DNA from: SZUA-318 sp035458765
GTDB taxonomy: Bacteria > Gemmatimonadota > Gemmatimonadetes > Longimicrobiales > Gaopeijiaceae
Reading direction: 5' to 3'
Length of the DNA stretch: 64,000 bases
NCBI GenBank assembly: GCA_035458765.1
Contig: DATHZE010000048.1
Span: 1 to 64,000, forward strand
The number at the start of each line of letters is the position of its first letter. The first letter of the stretch is position 1. Below, piece after piece: positions 37,191 through 46,119 of this stretch. A program made the position numbers and the translations under genes. The notes beneath the pieces were generated by a model. It was not told where the DNA came from. It saw only the letters and a list, made by a program, of their open reading frames with translations, and did not search any database.

Positions 37191-37628
37191 ATGGACTCGA
37201 ACCGCAGGTTCTCGGAGCGGGAGGTCGCTCTGGTCCTACGGAAGGCCACGGAACTGGAGCAGATCGCTTCGGAAGTGGGCATCTCGCCCGCCCTCATCCA
37301 AAGGGCGGTGGCGGAGATCGACCGGAAGGCCAGAAGCAATCCCCTGGCCGGTGCGCCCCTGTCCAGCGAGTCCATTCGCGCCGTGACCGGGGAACTGGGC
37401 GCCGAGGGCGTGGCGGCCCTGGTCGCCGCAGTGGAACGCAACAGCGATCTGGTGGGCGAAGTCACCGAGGCAGTGGGCACAACCCGGTGGACCGCTCGGG
37501 GCCGGTTCGGCTGGACCCGGTTCGCGGGCAGGCGGGCCGCCCGGGTGGACAAGCTGGCCGGCGAGTTGGCGCAAGAAGCCGCGAGCGCCGCGCGGTCCGA
37601 TGGCGGTGGAGAGGATCCACGCCGGTGA
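37191..37628 (+). CDS. Small conserved protein
   Basis: 145 residues from the ATG at 37191, with GGAGAGGA upstream; the frame is open from 37062 without protein-like sequence. The N-terminus FSEREVALVLRKATELE (residues 7-23) followed by EVGISPALIQRAVAEID looks like a short helical motif seen at the front of Gemmatimonadota membrane or regulatory proteins. The middle (AVTGELGAEGVAALVAAVER) is helical and the end is basic then acidic. There is no membrane helix. It overlaps the next gene by four bases (GTGA), so the two are probably cotranslated. The function is unknown; a role in folding or regulation of the glycosidase would be a guess. Confidence 0.7.
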   Translation: MDSNRRFSEREVALVLRKATELEQIASEVGISPALIQRAVAEIDRKARSNPLAGAPLSSESIRAVTGELGAEGVAALVAAVERNSDLVGEVTEAVGTTRWTARGRFGWTRFAGRRAARVDKLAGELAQEAASAARSDGGGEDPRR

Positions 37629-39640
37629 CCACGGCAAAGGGCGTCGGCCTGCTCCTGGGCTCCGTCCTGTGGGCGTGTGCCGCGCCGGGCCACCGCGCCG
37701 ACGCGTTCACAGACGTCCTGGATGTCACCGGGGTACCTGACAGCGCGCGGGACGAGCGCGTGTTCGCGTTCTCGGACCAGGGCGCGTGGCACATGTTCGG
37801 GCTTCCCGACGTGACGGCCGGGGATCCGGTAGGCGGCTTCACCGGCCCGTTTCTTCTCACGGACGGCGGGGTCTGGCTGGGGCGCTCGCTGGCGGGGCTC
37901 GCCGTCTGGCAGGAGGGCCAGGAGCAGCCGCTCGCCTGGGGGGCGGGACCGGATGCGGTGGTTTCCGCGCTTCCCGGGCGCCTGCACCAGGAGATGTCTG
38001 CGGGTGTCGTGGACGCCACCCTGGATCTGGTCTTCGCTTCGGGTCGGAGTGCCCTGGTGCGGGCCACGGTGGCCAACCGCAGCGCCCAAGTCGTCACCCT
38101 CGCGCCCGGCTGGGTCGGGGACGCGGCCCTGAGTCCGGCCCGGATCATGCCCGACGAGGACGGAGTCCAGATCCGCGTGGAGGGGTCGTCCACGGTGGTG
38201 GACCTGCAGCTCCCCCAGAACAGGACCTGGGAAGCAGCGGTCGGGTCCGAGGGCTCGTTCGAGCTGCGCATGTCCCCGGTGGTGCTGGATCCGGGCGCGG
38301 CCATCACGGAGTACCTGTTGGTATCCGCATACGAGAGCGCTACGGCCATGGAGGGGGACCGGGCCCGGCGCGGGCGCCTCCTGGCTGACGCCCCGGTGCA
38401 GATGGACGCCCAGGCCGTCCGGTGGGAAGGGTACCTGGCTTCGGCCCTGGGCCGGCTCCGCGGCGACGCCTCCCCCATCCATCGTCGCATCGCGGTGAAG
38501 GCCGTGCAGACGCTGCTCTCGAATTGGCGGTCCCCCCTGGGAGACCTGAGGCACGACGGGTTGTTTCCCTCTTTCGCCTACCGCGGTTTCCACGGCGTCT
38601 GGTCGTGGGACTCGTGGAAGCACGCCCGGGCCTTGGCCCTCTTCGCGCCGGAGCTGGCTGAGGAACAGATGCGGGTGATGCTGGACTGGCAGGACGGCGC
38701 GGGCATGGTGCCCGACGTCATCTACGCCGACAGCACAGAGAACAATTGGCGCGACACCAAGCCTCCGCTGGCGGCCTGGGCCGTGGCCGGGATCTTCGAC
38801 GCCACCGGAGACACGGCCTTCGTCCGGGAGGTCTACCCGGCTCTGGTCGCATACCACGCCTGGTGGTACGACAACCGCGACCACGACGGCGACGGGCTGT
38901 GTGAGTACGGATCCACCGACGGAACGCGCATCGCTGCGGCGTGGGAAAGCGGCATGGACAATGCCGTGCGCTTCGATGAAGCAGTCATGCTGGAGAATCA
39001 CGAAGGTGCCTGGTCGCTCGATCAGGAGTCGGTGGATCTGAACGCATACCTGTATGCCGAGAAGGGGTACCTGGCGGAGATGGCCGAGGCTTTGGGACGC
39101 GCTGACGAAGCGCGGGCATACAGGGTGGCTGCGGACAAGCTGCGCACACGCATCCGTGACACCATGTTCGACGAGGAGACCGGCTACTTCTACGACGTGC
39201 GCATGAACTCGGGAGAGCCGATCCGCGTGCAGGGGCCGGAAGGATGGATTCCCCTTTGGGCCGGCGTTGCCACCGACGAACAGGCTCGGCGCGTGGCCGC
39301 GGTCATGATGGATCCGGAGAAGTTCTTCTCGCTGGTGCCGCTCCCCACGTTGTCGATGGCGCGCTCAGAGTTCGACCCCGCCGACGGCTACTGGCGCGGT
39401 CCCGTCTGGCTGGATCAGGCGTACTTCGGGGTGCGTGGCCTGGAACGGTATGGATTCATGGACGAAGGCGACGCGCTGCGCGCCCGACTCCTGGACGCAC
39501 CGGCGGGGCTGACGGGGCAGGGGCCCATCTTCGAGAACTACGATCCCCGCACCGGCGAGGGACTCAACGCGCCCCACTTCAGTTGGTCGGCGGCCCACCT
39601 GCTCATGCTGCTGGACGCCCACGATGGACGGCGCCCCTAG
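37625..39640 (+). CDS. GH63-like glucosidase/mannosylglycerate hydrolase
   Basis: 671 residues from the GTG at 37625. The N-terminus is a lipoprotein-like signal (VGLLLGSVLWACAAPG, possible lipid Cys18). Residues about 30-270 are a beta-sandwich; the rest is an (alpha/alpha)6 barrel with motifs of the GH63/trehalase-like clan: GVWSWDSWKHA (substrate side), MVPDVIY, NWRDTKPPLAAWAV, AAWESGMDNAVRFD near 440 (likely catalytic Asp), GYWRGPVWLDQAYF near 589 and NAPHFSWSAAH (likely base side). The family covers alpha-glucosidases and mannosylglycerate hydrolases. Exact substrate is not visible, but the divergent GH38 mannosidase suggests a role in manno-glycan use. Confidence 0.85.
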   Translation: MTTAKGVGLLLGSVLWACAAPGHRADAFTDVLDVTGVPDSARDERVFAFSDQGAWHMFGLPDVTAGDPVGGFTGPFLLTDGGVWLGRSLAGLAVWQEGQEQPLAWGAGPDAVVSALPGRLHQEMSAGVVDATLDLVFASGRSALVRATVANRSAQVVTLAPGWVGDAALSPARIMPDEDGVQIRVEGSSTVVDLQLPQNRTWEAAVGSEGSFELRMSPVVLDPGAAITEYLLVSAYESATAMEGDRARRGRLLADAPVQMDAQAVRWEGYLASALGRLRGDASPIHRRIAVKAVQTLLSNWRSPLGDLRHDGLFPSFAYRGFHGVWSWDSWKHARALALFAPELAEEQMRVMLDWQDGAGMVPDVIYADSTENNWRDTKPPLAAWAVAGIFDATGDTAFVREVYPALVAYHAWWYDNRDHDGDGLCEYGSTDGTRIAAAWESGMDNAVRFDEAVMLENHEGAWSLDQESVDLNAYLYAEKGYLAEMAEALGRADEARAYRVAADKLRTRIRDTMFDEETGYFYDVRMNSGEPIRVQGPEGWIPLWAGVATDEQARRVAAVMMDPEKFFSLVPLPTLSMARSEFDPADGYWRGPVWLDQAYFGVRGLERYGFMDEGDALRARLLDAPAGLTGQGPIFENYDPRTGEGLNAPHFSWSAAHLLMLLDAHDGRRP

Positions 39641-39655
39641 GGACGCGTTGTCTTC

Positions 39656-41092
39656 CTATCGAACGGCCTTCAACACCTCGCGAGTCAGCCCCCACCGATC
39701 GAAGCCCTGGCGTCCCCAGTCGAGGCCCCGGCGCACGATGACCAGGTTCCTGGACGGCACCACGATGACGAACTGACCGCGGTTGCCGGAGGTGGAGTAG
39801 GCGTCGGGGGGCACCTCGTCCTTCCGGTTGTCGGGGACCAGCCACCACTGCCCGCCATAGGCGTTGCCGATGGTGGCGGTGGCCGGCGCCGGCGTGCGCT
39901 CGAAGTCGATCCACTCCTGGGAGAGGATGCGCTCTCCGTTCCACACCCCGCCCTGCTGGTACAGCAGGCCGAAGCGCGCCAGGTCCCGGGCGTTGGTGTA
40001 GACCTGGCTGCTCAGGATGAAGTCGCCGAAGCGGTCGGTGCTCAGGAGCGTGTTGCGCATGCCGATCTTGTCCAGGAGCGCCTTGCGCGGGAATTCGAGA
40101 TACGCCTGAGGATCGCCGATGGCTTCCTTCATTTTGTAGACGGCCAGGAGCGTCTCGTAGTTCTCGTAGTCCCACACCGTGCCCGGTTCGCGTACCAGCG
40201 CCTTGCGGAGGGCGCCCTGCACCGAGCTGGCTCCGGCCCAGTAGGACATCCCCGACCCCGTGGCGTACTCGAGTCCTCCGTTGTCGATGGGGTAGAGGCC
40301 ACTGGACATGTTCAGGACGTGGCGGAGCGTGATGGCGTTCCGTGGGTCGGTCTCCGGTGAGAGCGCTCTGGGCTGCCAGTCGAAGCCCAGAGGCTCGTCC
40401 AGGTGCATCCTGCCCTCGTCCACCAGGATGCCGACGAGCGTTGCCGCGATGCTCTTGGCGGTTGACCACGTGCGGGTTCGGGTGTGCATGTCCACGCCGG
40501 GGGCGTAGCGCTCGTGGATGATCTGGCCGTTGTGCAGCACCACGAGGCTCAGGGTGACCTGCTCCGGCGTGGGGCGATCGAAGGCCCAGTCCGACGCCGC
40601 CTGAAGGGCCGCCGCGTCCACGTTGGCCGGGAGGGGTGCGTCCTCGACCAGGTCGCCGTCGGGCCACGGGATCGTGTCCGGGTCCCCGGCCAGGGGTGGC
40701 GTGAGGAGCACGGGGAGCTCGTCGATGTCTTCGAAGTCCTGGTCCGGCGACAGGATGACGCACCCGATCCCCTCCCGGAACGCGGCGCGCATGACGGGGG
40801 CTCCGCTCCACGGCGAGCCGATGGCGACGGCCCTGCGTTCCCGGTCGACCTGGTAGTCGCCCCCGCTTGGCGTCCCGATGGGCTGTGGGAGGAAGGCCAA
40901 CTCCTGAGCGTAGACCTGCTCGAGGGTCCGGTTGGACGTGAACAGCCCGTTGCACGTGAGAATGGCCTGCTGGCCCCTGCGGATCATGTCCCTCTGTGGC
41001 GACCAGTAGTCGAAGGTCTCCCGCTGCTGGGCCTGGGCAGCGCCCGGAAGCGTGAGGGCGGAGCAGAGGGCGGCGGCGAACAAGCGCTTCAT
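39656..41092 (-). CDS. Exported beta-lactamase-family serine hydrolase
   Basis: 478 residues from the ATG at 41092. Signal peptide: residues 1-22 (LCSALTLPGAAQAQQ). After an extra N-terminal region of about 130 residues comes a class-C-like serine hydrolase domain: Ser210 and Lys213 in STAKS (SxxK), YENYE near 307 (YxN), and GNRGQFVIVV near the end, where KTG/HSG would lie. EPGTVWDYENYETLLAVYKM and SSQVYTNARDLARFGLLYQQ are typical of 6-aminohexanoate-hydrolase or EstB-type members, not true beta-lactamases. The extra N-terminal part has two cysteines (TCNGLF, IGCVIL). Substrate unknown. It ends 16 bases from the convergent GH63-like gene. Confidence 0.88.
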   Translation of the reverse strand: MKRLFAAALCSALTLPGAAQAQQRETFDYWSPQRDMIRRGQQAILTCNGLFTSNRTLEQVYAQELAFLPQPIGTPSGGDYQVDRERRAVAIGSPWSGAPVMRAAFREGIGCVILSPDQDFEDIDELPVLLTPPLAGDPDTIPWPDGDLVEDAPLPANVDAAALQAASDWAFDRPTPEQVTLSLVVLHNGQIIHERYAPGVDMHTRTRTWSTAKSIAATLVGILVDEGRMHLDEPLGFDWQPRALSPETDPRNAITLRHVLNMSSGLYPIDNGGLEYATGSGMSYWAGASSVQGALRKALVREPGTVWDYENYETLLAVYKMKEAIGDPQAYLEFPRKALLDKIGMRNTLLSTDRFGDFILSSQVYTNARDLARFGLLYQQGGVWNGERILSQEWIDFERTPAPATATIGNAYGGQWWLVPDNRKDEVPPDAYSTSGNRGQFVIVVPSRNLVIVRRGLDWGRQGFDRWGLTREVLKAVR

Positions 41093-41272
41093 GAGAGGTC
41101 CAACCGGGTCGGCGGTTCGGGATCACGAGGGGGTGGCAGGAAGGTAGAGGCCTCCCGGTGTGGTTGCGACCCCCGGGGCGTTCGTTCTCCATCGTCACGT
41201 GCGTCTTGCCGGGCGGACGTCTGTCCTCCCATTCTCCTCCATCCAGTTGGACGGACTTCTGCCCAGGCCCCC

Positions 41273-41800
41273 ATGAGCGTATCGGATCCGGGTTCCGTAC
41301 GTGCTCGACCGTCACCCTCGTCTTGCCGCATCCGCGTCGTCCAGGAGGACGGGCGCCTGGCGGTGCGCGCGGTGGAGCGCATCGCGAAGGGCCAAACCGT
41401 CCTTCGGGTCGTCGGCCTGAAGGCTGCGCACCCGACACGTCATTCGCTTCAGGTCGGCTGGCATACGCACGTCTCTTGTCCCTCCGACATGCCCCCCCAC
41501 GTGGCCGCGTCGGACTACGGTTGGCGCTTTCTGAACCACTCGTGCGCGCCCAACGCATACCTGCGGGGACTGGTCCTGACCGCCTTGGCGGACATCGAAG
41601 AGGGTGCGGAGATCACGTTCGACTACAACACCACCGAGTGGGACATCGCGCACCCGTTCGCGTGTGCCTGCGGAGCGCCTGTCTGCGTGGGAGCCGTGAA
41701 GGGGTTCCGGCACCTTGATACGGCGCAACGCGCGCGGTTGCGTCCTTATCTTCCCCGGTACCTCAAGGCGAAGCTGCCGAGGACCGGACTTCCCGCCTAG
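41273..41800 (+). CDS. SET-domain protein lysine methyltransferase
   Basis: 175 residues; the ATG at 41273 starts just before the domain. SET motifs are RAVERIAKGQTVLRV (residues 32-46), NHSCAPNA (88-95; the pseudoknot NHxCxPN) and GAEITFDYNTTEW (111-123; the catalytic Tyr in FDYN). A post-SET-like cysteine set follows: Cys131, Cys133 and Cys138 in CACGAPVC, which with the Cys of NHSC could hold zinc. Such proteins transfer a methyl group from S-adenosylmethionine to lysine. Its small size leaves only the core, so the target is unknown. It converges on the next gene with a four-base overlap. Bacterial SET proteins are patchy and may come by transfer, though base usage here looks like that of the neighbours. 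Confidence 0.85.
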   Translation: MSVSDPGSVRARPSPSSCRIRVVQEDGRLAVRAVERIAKGQTVLRVVGLKAAHPTRHSLQVGWHTHVSCPSDMPPHVAASDYGWRFLNHSCAPNAYLRGLVLTALADIEEGAEITFDYNTTEWDIAHPFACACGAPVCVGAVKGFRHLDTAQRARLRPYLPRYLKAKLPRTGLPA

Positions 41801-42645
41801 ACGCCGAAGACCCTCTTGGGGTTGTCGTACATCACGGCGCGCAGCGTGTCGTCCCGGAGTCCCATGGCGTGGAAGCCCTCCCAGTAGCGGTCCCAGCTCA
41901 ACCCGTTGGAGCCGAACAGGACCTTCTCCGCGCCCACCCGGGAGTTCATGAAGCCCACCAGCGTCGGGGTGAAATACTTGGGCAGCCACGCGCTCACCGA
42001 CAGGTATACGTTGGGCCACTTCGTGGTGACGGCGATGAGCTCGTCCACCCAGGGCCATCCGGTGTGCGTCCCCACCAGCGTGAGCCCAGGGAAGTCGCAC
42101 GCGATGCGGTCGATCTGGATAGGACGCCCGTGCTCGCTGGGCATGGCTTCGAGGACGTGTCCCACCTGCATGGACACGGCCACGCCGAGTCCCTCGCATG
42201 CGGCGTAGAGCGGGTACATCTTCCGATGGTCCAGGGGGATGTCGTAACCGTAGATGTGGATGTACACGCCCTTGTAGCCGCGCTTGGTGACGTCCTCCTC
42301 CAGCTTGTCCAGGCTCGCCCTGATGTTGAACGGGTCGTAGTCGGCCAGACCATAGATCCGCCCGGGAAATTTCGTCTTGAGCGCGGAGATCGTCTCCGTC
42401 ATGTCCATGGCGAAGCGCTGCTGCCTGGGGTAGGACCACGCCAGGAGGTCGGTGGCCAACACCGACTCGATGTTCGCCGCGTCCATTGCGGCGATGAGGG
42501 CGTCGCCGTCGTCGTATCCGTCACCCCACGCCAGCTCCACCTTGCACTTGAGCTCTCCGGCGGAGTTGGTGGCCTGGACCCAACTGTTCTTCCATTCCTT
42601 CAAGAGCAGTGGAAAGAGCGTGTCGACGGCCTTGAGGTCACCCAT
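41797..42645 (-). CDS. Amidohydrolase-2-fold protein lacking metal ligands
   Basis: 282 residues from the ATG at 42645. It has the TIM-barrel pattern of amidohydrolase-2 (ACMSD-like) proteins: FPGRIYGLADYDPF, KRGYKGVYIHIYG, YPLYAACEGLGVAVSMQVGH, FPGLTLVGTHTGWPWVDELI, KWPNVYLSVSAW and VLFGSNGLSWDRY. However, the N-terminal HxH motif on strand 1 is missing (VDTLFPLL stands there), and the usual metal-binding Asp in GSDxPW is Asn (GSNGLSW). His in QVGH and GTHTGW remain. It may bind no metal or use another chemistry. It lies alone, before GH2 and after a hairpin. I cannot name a substrate. Confidence 0.75.
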   Translation of the reverse strand: MGDLKAVDTLFPLLLKEWKNSWVQATNSAGELKCKVELAWGDGYDDGDALIAAMDAANIESVLATDLLAWSYPRQQRFAMDMTETISALKTKFPGRIYGLADYDPFNIRASLDKLEEDVTKRGYKGVYIHIYGYDIPLDHRKMYPLYAACEGLGVAVSMQVGHVLEAMPSEHGRPIQIDRIACDFPGLTLVGTHTGWPWVDELIAVTTKWPNVYLSVSAWLPKYFTPTLVGFMNSRVGAEKVLFGSNGLSWDRYWEGFHAMGLRDDTLRAVMYDNPKRVFGV

Positions 42646-42701
42646 GGATCCAATCCCCTGTTGTTCGTGATGCCCCTGCGTGCGGTCGGGACCGGGCGGA
42701 T

Positions 42702-42721
42702 GGCGGATCAGACGATCCGCC
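42702..42721 (-). terminator. Hairpin downstream of the GH2 gene
   Basis: A perfect 8-bp inverted repeat (GGCGGATC with GATCCGCC, loop of four) lies 123 bases past the GH2 stop, in the 198-base gap before the amidohydrolase-like gene. No T run follows, so it could be an RNA processing or stabilising element instead. Confidence 0.35.
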
Positions 42722-42843
42722 TTCCGGGGCGCCCGGCCCTCTTTCCATGGTAAGGGCAGGGGACCGTTCTGGCAGTAAGGAAAAGCCTGACAGCGGCACG
42801 GGGAGCTCCCGCATCGCCCTGGCCCCGCGTCGGTCCGGCGCGG

Positions 42844-45800
42844 CTACCACCGGTTCAGGCTCAGACGCTCCGGCCCGGGCCCCTGGGGTCCGAAGGGTAC
42901 GAGACGAACGCGGTAGGCGTAGTCCCGCGCGGGCACGCGATACTCCGGGTGCACCCGTGCCCCCCAGGATGTGTCGCCGCCCACCCCCATATGGGCGTGA
43001 TCCAGATCCAGCGTCACGTGATCGCGGACAGGGACGTCCCATTGATGGCGGAAGGACTTCCGGATCCCGCCGTCCAGGTCCTCGTCGTCCTGGTTGAGCG
43101 CGCTGAATCCCATGACGGAGTCCGCGACGGCGAGCAGGCCCACACCGTCGGGTCGCGTGACCGCGACCCACCGCACATCGGAGCGATGGCCGGTCTCCTG
43201 GGGGCGTATGTAGGGGTAGGCGAGGTCGGAAACGTCGGCTTCGAAAAAGCCTATCGCGGCGCCGGACTTCCGATCGGCGTAGCTCTCGTGAGGTCCTCGG
43301 CCCAGCCACGTCACACGGGCGAGGTCGGGTGGCAGCGTCAGGGTGAGGCCGATCTTCGGCAGGTCGGGCAACCCGATACGTCCGACCTTCAGGGAGACGG
43401 ACACGACGATCTCGCCATTCCCGAAGACATGGTAGTGAGTGGTGTGGAGCGACCCCACGGAGGGAAGGTCCCGGGTCACCACGATCTCCACATCGCGGTC
43501 GGAGTTCTGCCAATGCTCCACGCTGCGCACGGGCTGATCCTGCGAGGCATCGCGCCAGGCTCCCAGGCGGGCCGGCATGTCGCTGCCGTAGTCGTTGTCC
43601 GTAGGGGGGCGCCAGAAGTTGGGCCGGGGTCCATCGGCGATCAGCTCGGCTCCCTGGTACTCGAGGCGTCGGATCACTCCACGCTTCAGATCGAAGTCCA
43701 GGCGGAAGTCGGCTGCCTGTCCACGGAGCGTGACCAGGTCAGCGGACTCGGTGCGATCGATCTTGGCGGATTTCTCCACCGCCACCCCCGCTCGGGGAGC
43801 CGGCCGGGCCAGGACGAACTGCTCCCAGCCGACGACGTGGCCGGCCGGGAGAAGGCCATGGGGCTCCCGGGTCACCATGGTCAGGTCCAGGAAGCGCTCC
43901 TCCCCGGGTGGGCGGGGGACGTCGGGCAGCTCGAGGCGAAGCGGGGCCGTGGATCCGGCCGCGATGTCGTTGACGGCCGCCACGCCTTCGGCCAGCGTCC
44001 GGGAGCCGGACCACAATCTCCACGACACCTGGAGGTGGTCCAGGCTCCTGAAGTCGAAGCGGTTCTCGATTTCGAAAACGCCGGTGCCAGGGTCTTCGGC
44101 TCGGATGGCGAAGGGCTGGTAGACCTTCTTCACCTCCCAGGCGTGGGGGTTGAGCGAGCGGTCCGGCGCCACCAGGCCGTTCACGGAGAAATTGCCGGCG
44201 CCCTGGTCGCCCCCGAAGTCGTCGCCGTATCCCCAGTAGGTTCTGCCCTCGTGTTCCATGGGGAAGGCCTGGTCGACCCAATCCCAGACGAACCCCCCCT
44301 GGAGCTGGGGGTGGGTTCCGATGACGTTCCAGTAGTCGGCGAGGTTGCCCACGGAGTTGCCCATGGCGTGGGCATACTCCGAGAGGACGAGGGGCCGCTC
44401 GCGGGGAGCCGACGCGTAGTTCTCCAGCGTGTGGATTCGTGCGTACATGGGGAAGAACACGTCGGTGTGGGGACGTAGGTCCGCCATCTCGTAGACCACG
44501 GGGCGCGTGGGGTCGCGCTGCTTGGTCCACGCGTACATCTCTTCGAAATTCGGCCCGTCCCCCGCCTCGTTGCCCAGGGACCAGAGAATGACGGAGGAGT
44601 GGTTCTTGTCCCGCTCCACCATGCGTCGGAGCCGGTCCATGTGGGCCGCCCGCCACTGGGGCTTCCCGGCCAGGGTCGTATCGGGGTGGAAGCTCGTTCC
44701 GTTGGACTCGACGAACGCCTCGTCCACCACGTACAGGCCGTACTCGTCGGCCAGGGCGTACCAGCGGGGATCGTTCGGATAGTGACTCGTGCGCACCGCG
44801 TTGACGTTCAGCTCCTTCATGAGCTGGATGTCGCGCCGCATGAGGTCCATGGACTGCGGGCGGCCCCGGTGGGGATCGTGCTCGTGGCGGTTCACGCCGC
44901 GCAGGGTGACGGGCGTGCCATTCACCTGGAGCAGACCGTCGCGAACCTCGACGGTGCGGAAGCCCACGCGCTGGGGAACGACCTGGGCGGGCTGTCCCCG
45001 GGCGCGTGACTCCACCAACAGGGTGTAGAGGTTGGGCGTCTCCGCCGTCCACGGGGCCGCACTCCGGACCGTGCCCGTGAACGTGACGCGGCGGGTGGTG
45101 TCTCCCAGGACCGCGCGCGCTTGGGCAGAGAACACCGTCGTGCCCGCCGCGTCCAGAAGCTCCACCGACAGATCCGCCTCCCCGGGGGTGCCCGCCAGTT
45201 CGACGTCCACGTCCAGGAGGCCGTTCCGGTATGCCCGGTCCAACCCGGCGCGGACCTGGATGTCCTGGATGCGCGTGGCAGGCCGTGCAACGAGGTGGAC
45301 GTCCCGGTCGATTCCGCTGAGGCGCCAGAAGTCCACGTCTTCCAGGAAGCTGCCGTCGCTCCATCGCCAGACTCTGGCCGCCAGCAGGTTCCGCCCCTCC
45401 CTCAGGAAGGGCGTGACGTCGAACTCGGTTGGGACCTTGCTGCCCTGGCTGTACCCCACCTCCCGGCCATTCACCCAGACGGTGACCGCGGAACCCACGC
45501 TGGCGAAGTGAAGCGTCACGTTCATGTCTCGCCAGGCCCCGGGGACCTCGAACCACCTCCGGTAGCTCCCGACCTCGTTGGTGGAGGGGTCGATGGTGCC
45601 GGCCACTCCTTCGGGCAGGCCGGAGTCCGCGTAGCGAGGCACACCATATCCTTCGACTTCCCAGTTGGATGGAACGTCGAGGGAGTCCCACCCCTCGTCG
45701 ACGAAATCCGGGGATTCGAAGCCACGGGGGGCCTGTGCGGGGTTGGGCGCCCACGCGAACCGCCAGGGGCCGTCGAGCGAGACGGTGTACGAGGAGGCAT

Positions 45801-45972
45801 CGCCGCTCAACGCCGCCGCTCGATCCGGATAGGGAAGGAAAGTCGCGCGGGGCGGGGCGCGTCCGACATCGAAGACCGAGGGGTCCGACCACCGCTCCTG
45901 TGCGCCCAGGCCCGGGCTCGTGAGCACGGCGACGAGGAGCGCGAACGCAACGGCGTGGGCGGGGCTGGTCAT
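42844..45972 (-). CDS. GH2 beta-galactosidase, exported
   Basis: 1042 residues from the ATG at 45972. Signal peptide: residues 1-24 (FALLVAVLTSPGLGAQ). It has the five-domain LacZ layout: sugar-binding jelly roll (NEVGSYRRWFEVP ... VTVWVNGREVGYSQGSK), Ig-like domain, TIM barrel, Ig-like domain and the C-terminal beta-gal small chain. Barrel motifs are RGVNRHEHDPHRGR, RTSHYPNDPRWYALADEYG, acid/base Glu in ILWSLGNEAGDG near 468, and nucleophile Glu in RPLVLSEYAHAMGNS near 531. Length equals LacZ of E. coli, but this enzyme is exported. No ribosome site precedes the ATG, and a promoter-like element ends 7 bases before it, so the mRNA may be leaderless. Confidence 0.94.
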   Translation of the reverse strand: MTSPAHAVAFALLVAVLTSPGLGAQERWSDPSVFDVGRAPPRATFLPYPDRAAALSGDASSYTVSLDGPWRFAWAPNPAQAPRGFESPDFVDEGWDSLDVPSNWEVEGYGVPRYADSGLPEGVAGTIDPSTNEVGSYRRWFEVPGAWRDMNVTLHFASVGSAVTVWVNGREVGYSQGSKVPTEFDVTPFLREGRNLLAARVWRWSDGSFLEDVDFWRLSGIDRDVHLVARPATRIQDIQVRAGLDRAYRNGLLDVDVELAGTPGEADLSVELLDAAGTTVFSAQARAVLGDTTRRVTFTGTVRSAAPWTAETPNLYTLLVESRARGQPAQVVPQRVGFRTVEVRDGLLQVNGTPVTLRGVNRHEHDPHRGRPQSMDLMRRDIQLMKELNVNAVRTSHYPNDPRWYALADEYGLYVVDEAFVESNGTSFHPDTTLAGKPQWRAAHMDRLRRMVERDKNHSSVILWSLGNEAGDGPNFEEMYAWTKQRDPTRPVVYEMADLRPHTDVFFPMYARIHTLENYASAPRERPLVLSEYAHAMGNSVGNLADYWNVIGTHPQLQGGFVWDWVDQAFPMEHEGRTYWGYGDDFGGDQGAGNFSVNGLVAPDRSLNPHAWEVKKVYQPFAIRAEDPGTGVFEIENRFDFRSLDHLQVSWRLWSGSRTLAEGVAAVNDIAAGSTAPLRLELPDVPRPPGEERFLDLTMVTREPHGLLPAGHVVGWEQFVLARPAPRAGVAVEKSAKIDRTESADLVTLRGQAADFRLDFDLKRGVIRRLEYQGAELIADGPRPNFWRPPTDNDYGSDMPARLGAWRDASQDQPVRSVEHWQNSDRDVEIVVTRDLPSVGSLHTTHYHVFGNGEIVVSVSLKVGRIGLPDLPKIGLTLTLPPDLARVTWLGRGPHESYADRKSGAAIGFFEADVSDLAYPYIRPQETGHRSDVRWVAVTRPDGVGLLAVADSVMGFSALNQDDEDLDGGIRKSFRHQWDVPVRDHVTLDLDHAHMGVGGDTSWGARVHPEYRVPARDYAYRVRLVPFGPQGPGPERLSLNRW

Positions 45973-45979
45973 GCCGTCG

Positions 45980-46007
45980 AAGCTAGATCCGGCATCGGGC
46001 ACCGCAA
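45980..46007 (-). promoter_or_regulatory. Candidate leaderless promoter of the GH2 gene
   Basis: On the minus strand TTGCGG (46007-46002) precedes TAGCTT (45985-45980) by 16 bases, and the ATG (45972) comes 7 bases after the -10 box. A transcript would start at or next to the initiation codon. Confidence 0.45.
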
Positions 46008-46119
46008 GCGCACCCCGCGTCCTGCGGCCGCTCGTGCCGCGCCGGCGTCCGCCATCGCGGGCGAGATCGACGTCCAACCGACGCCATGCGAGCAGTCACG
46101 GCTGGCTACCGCGCCGGTC

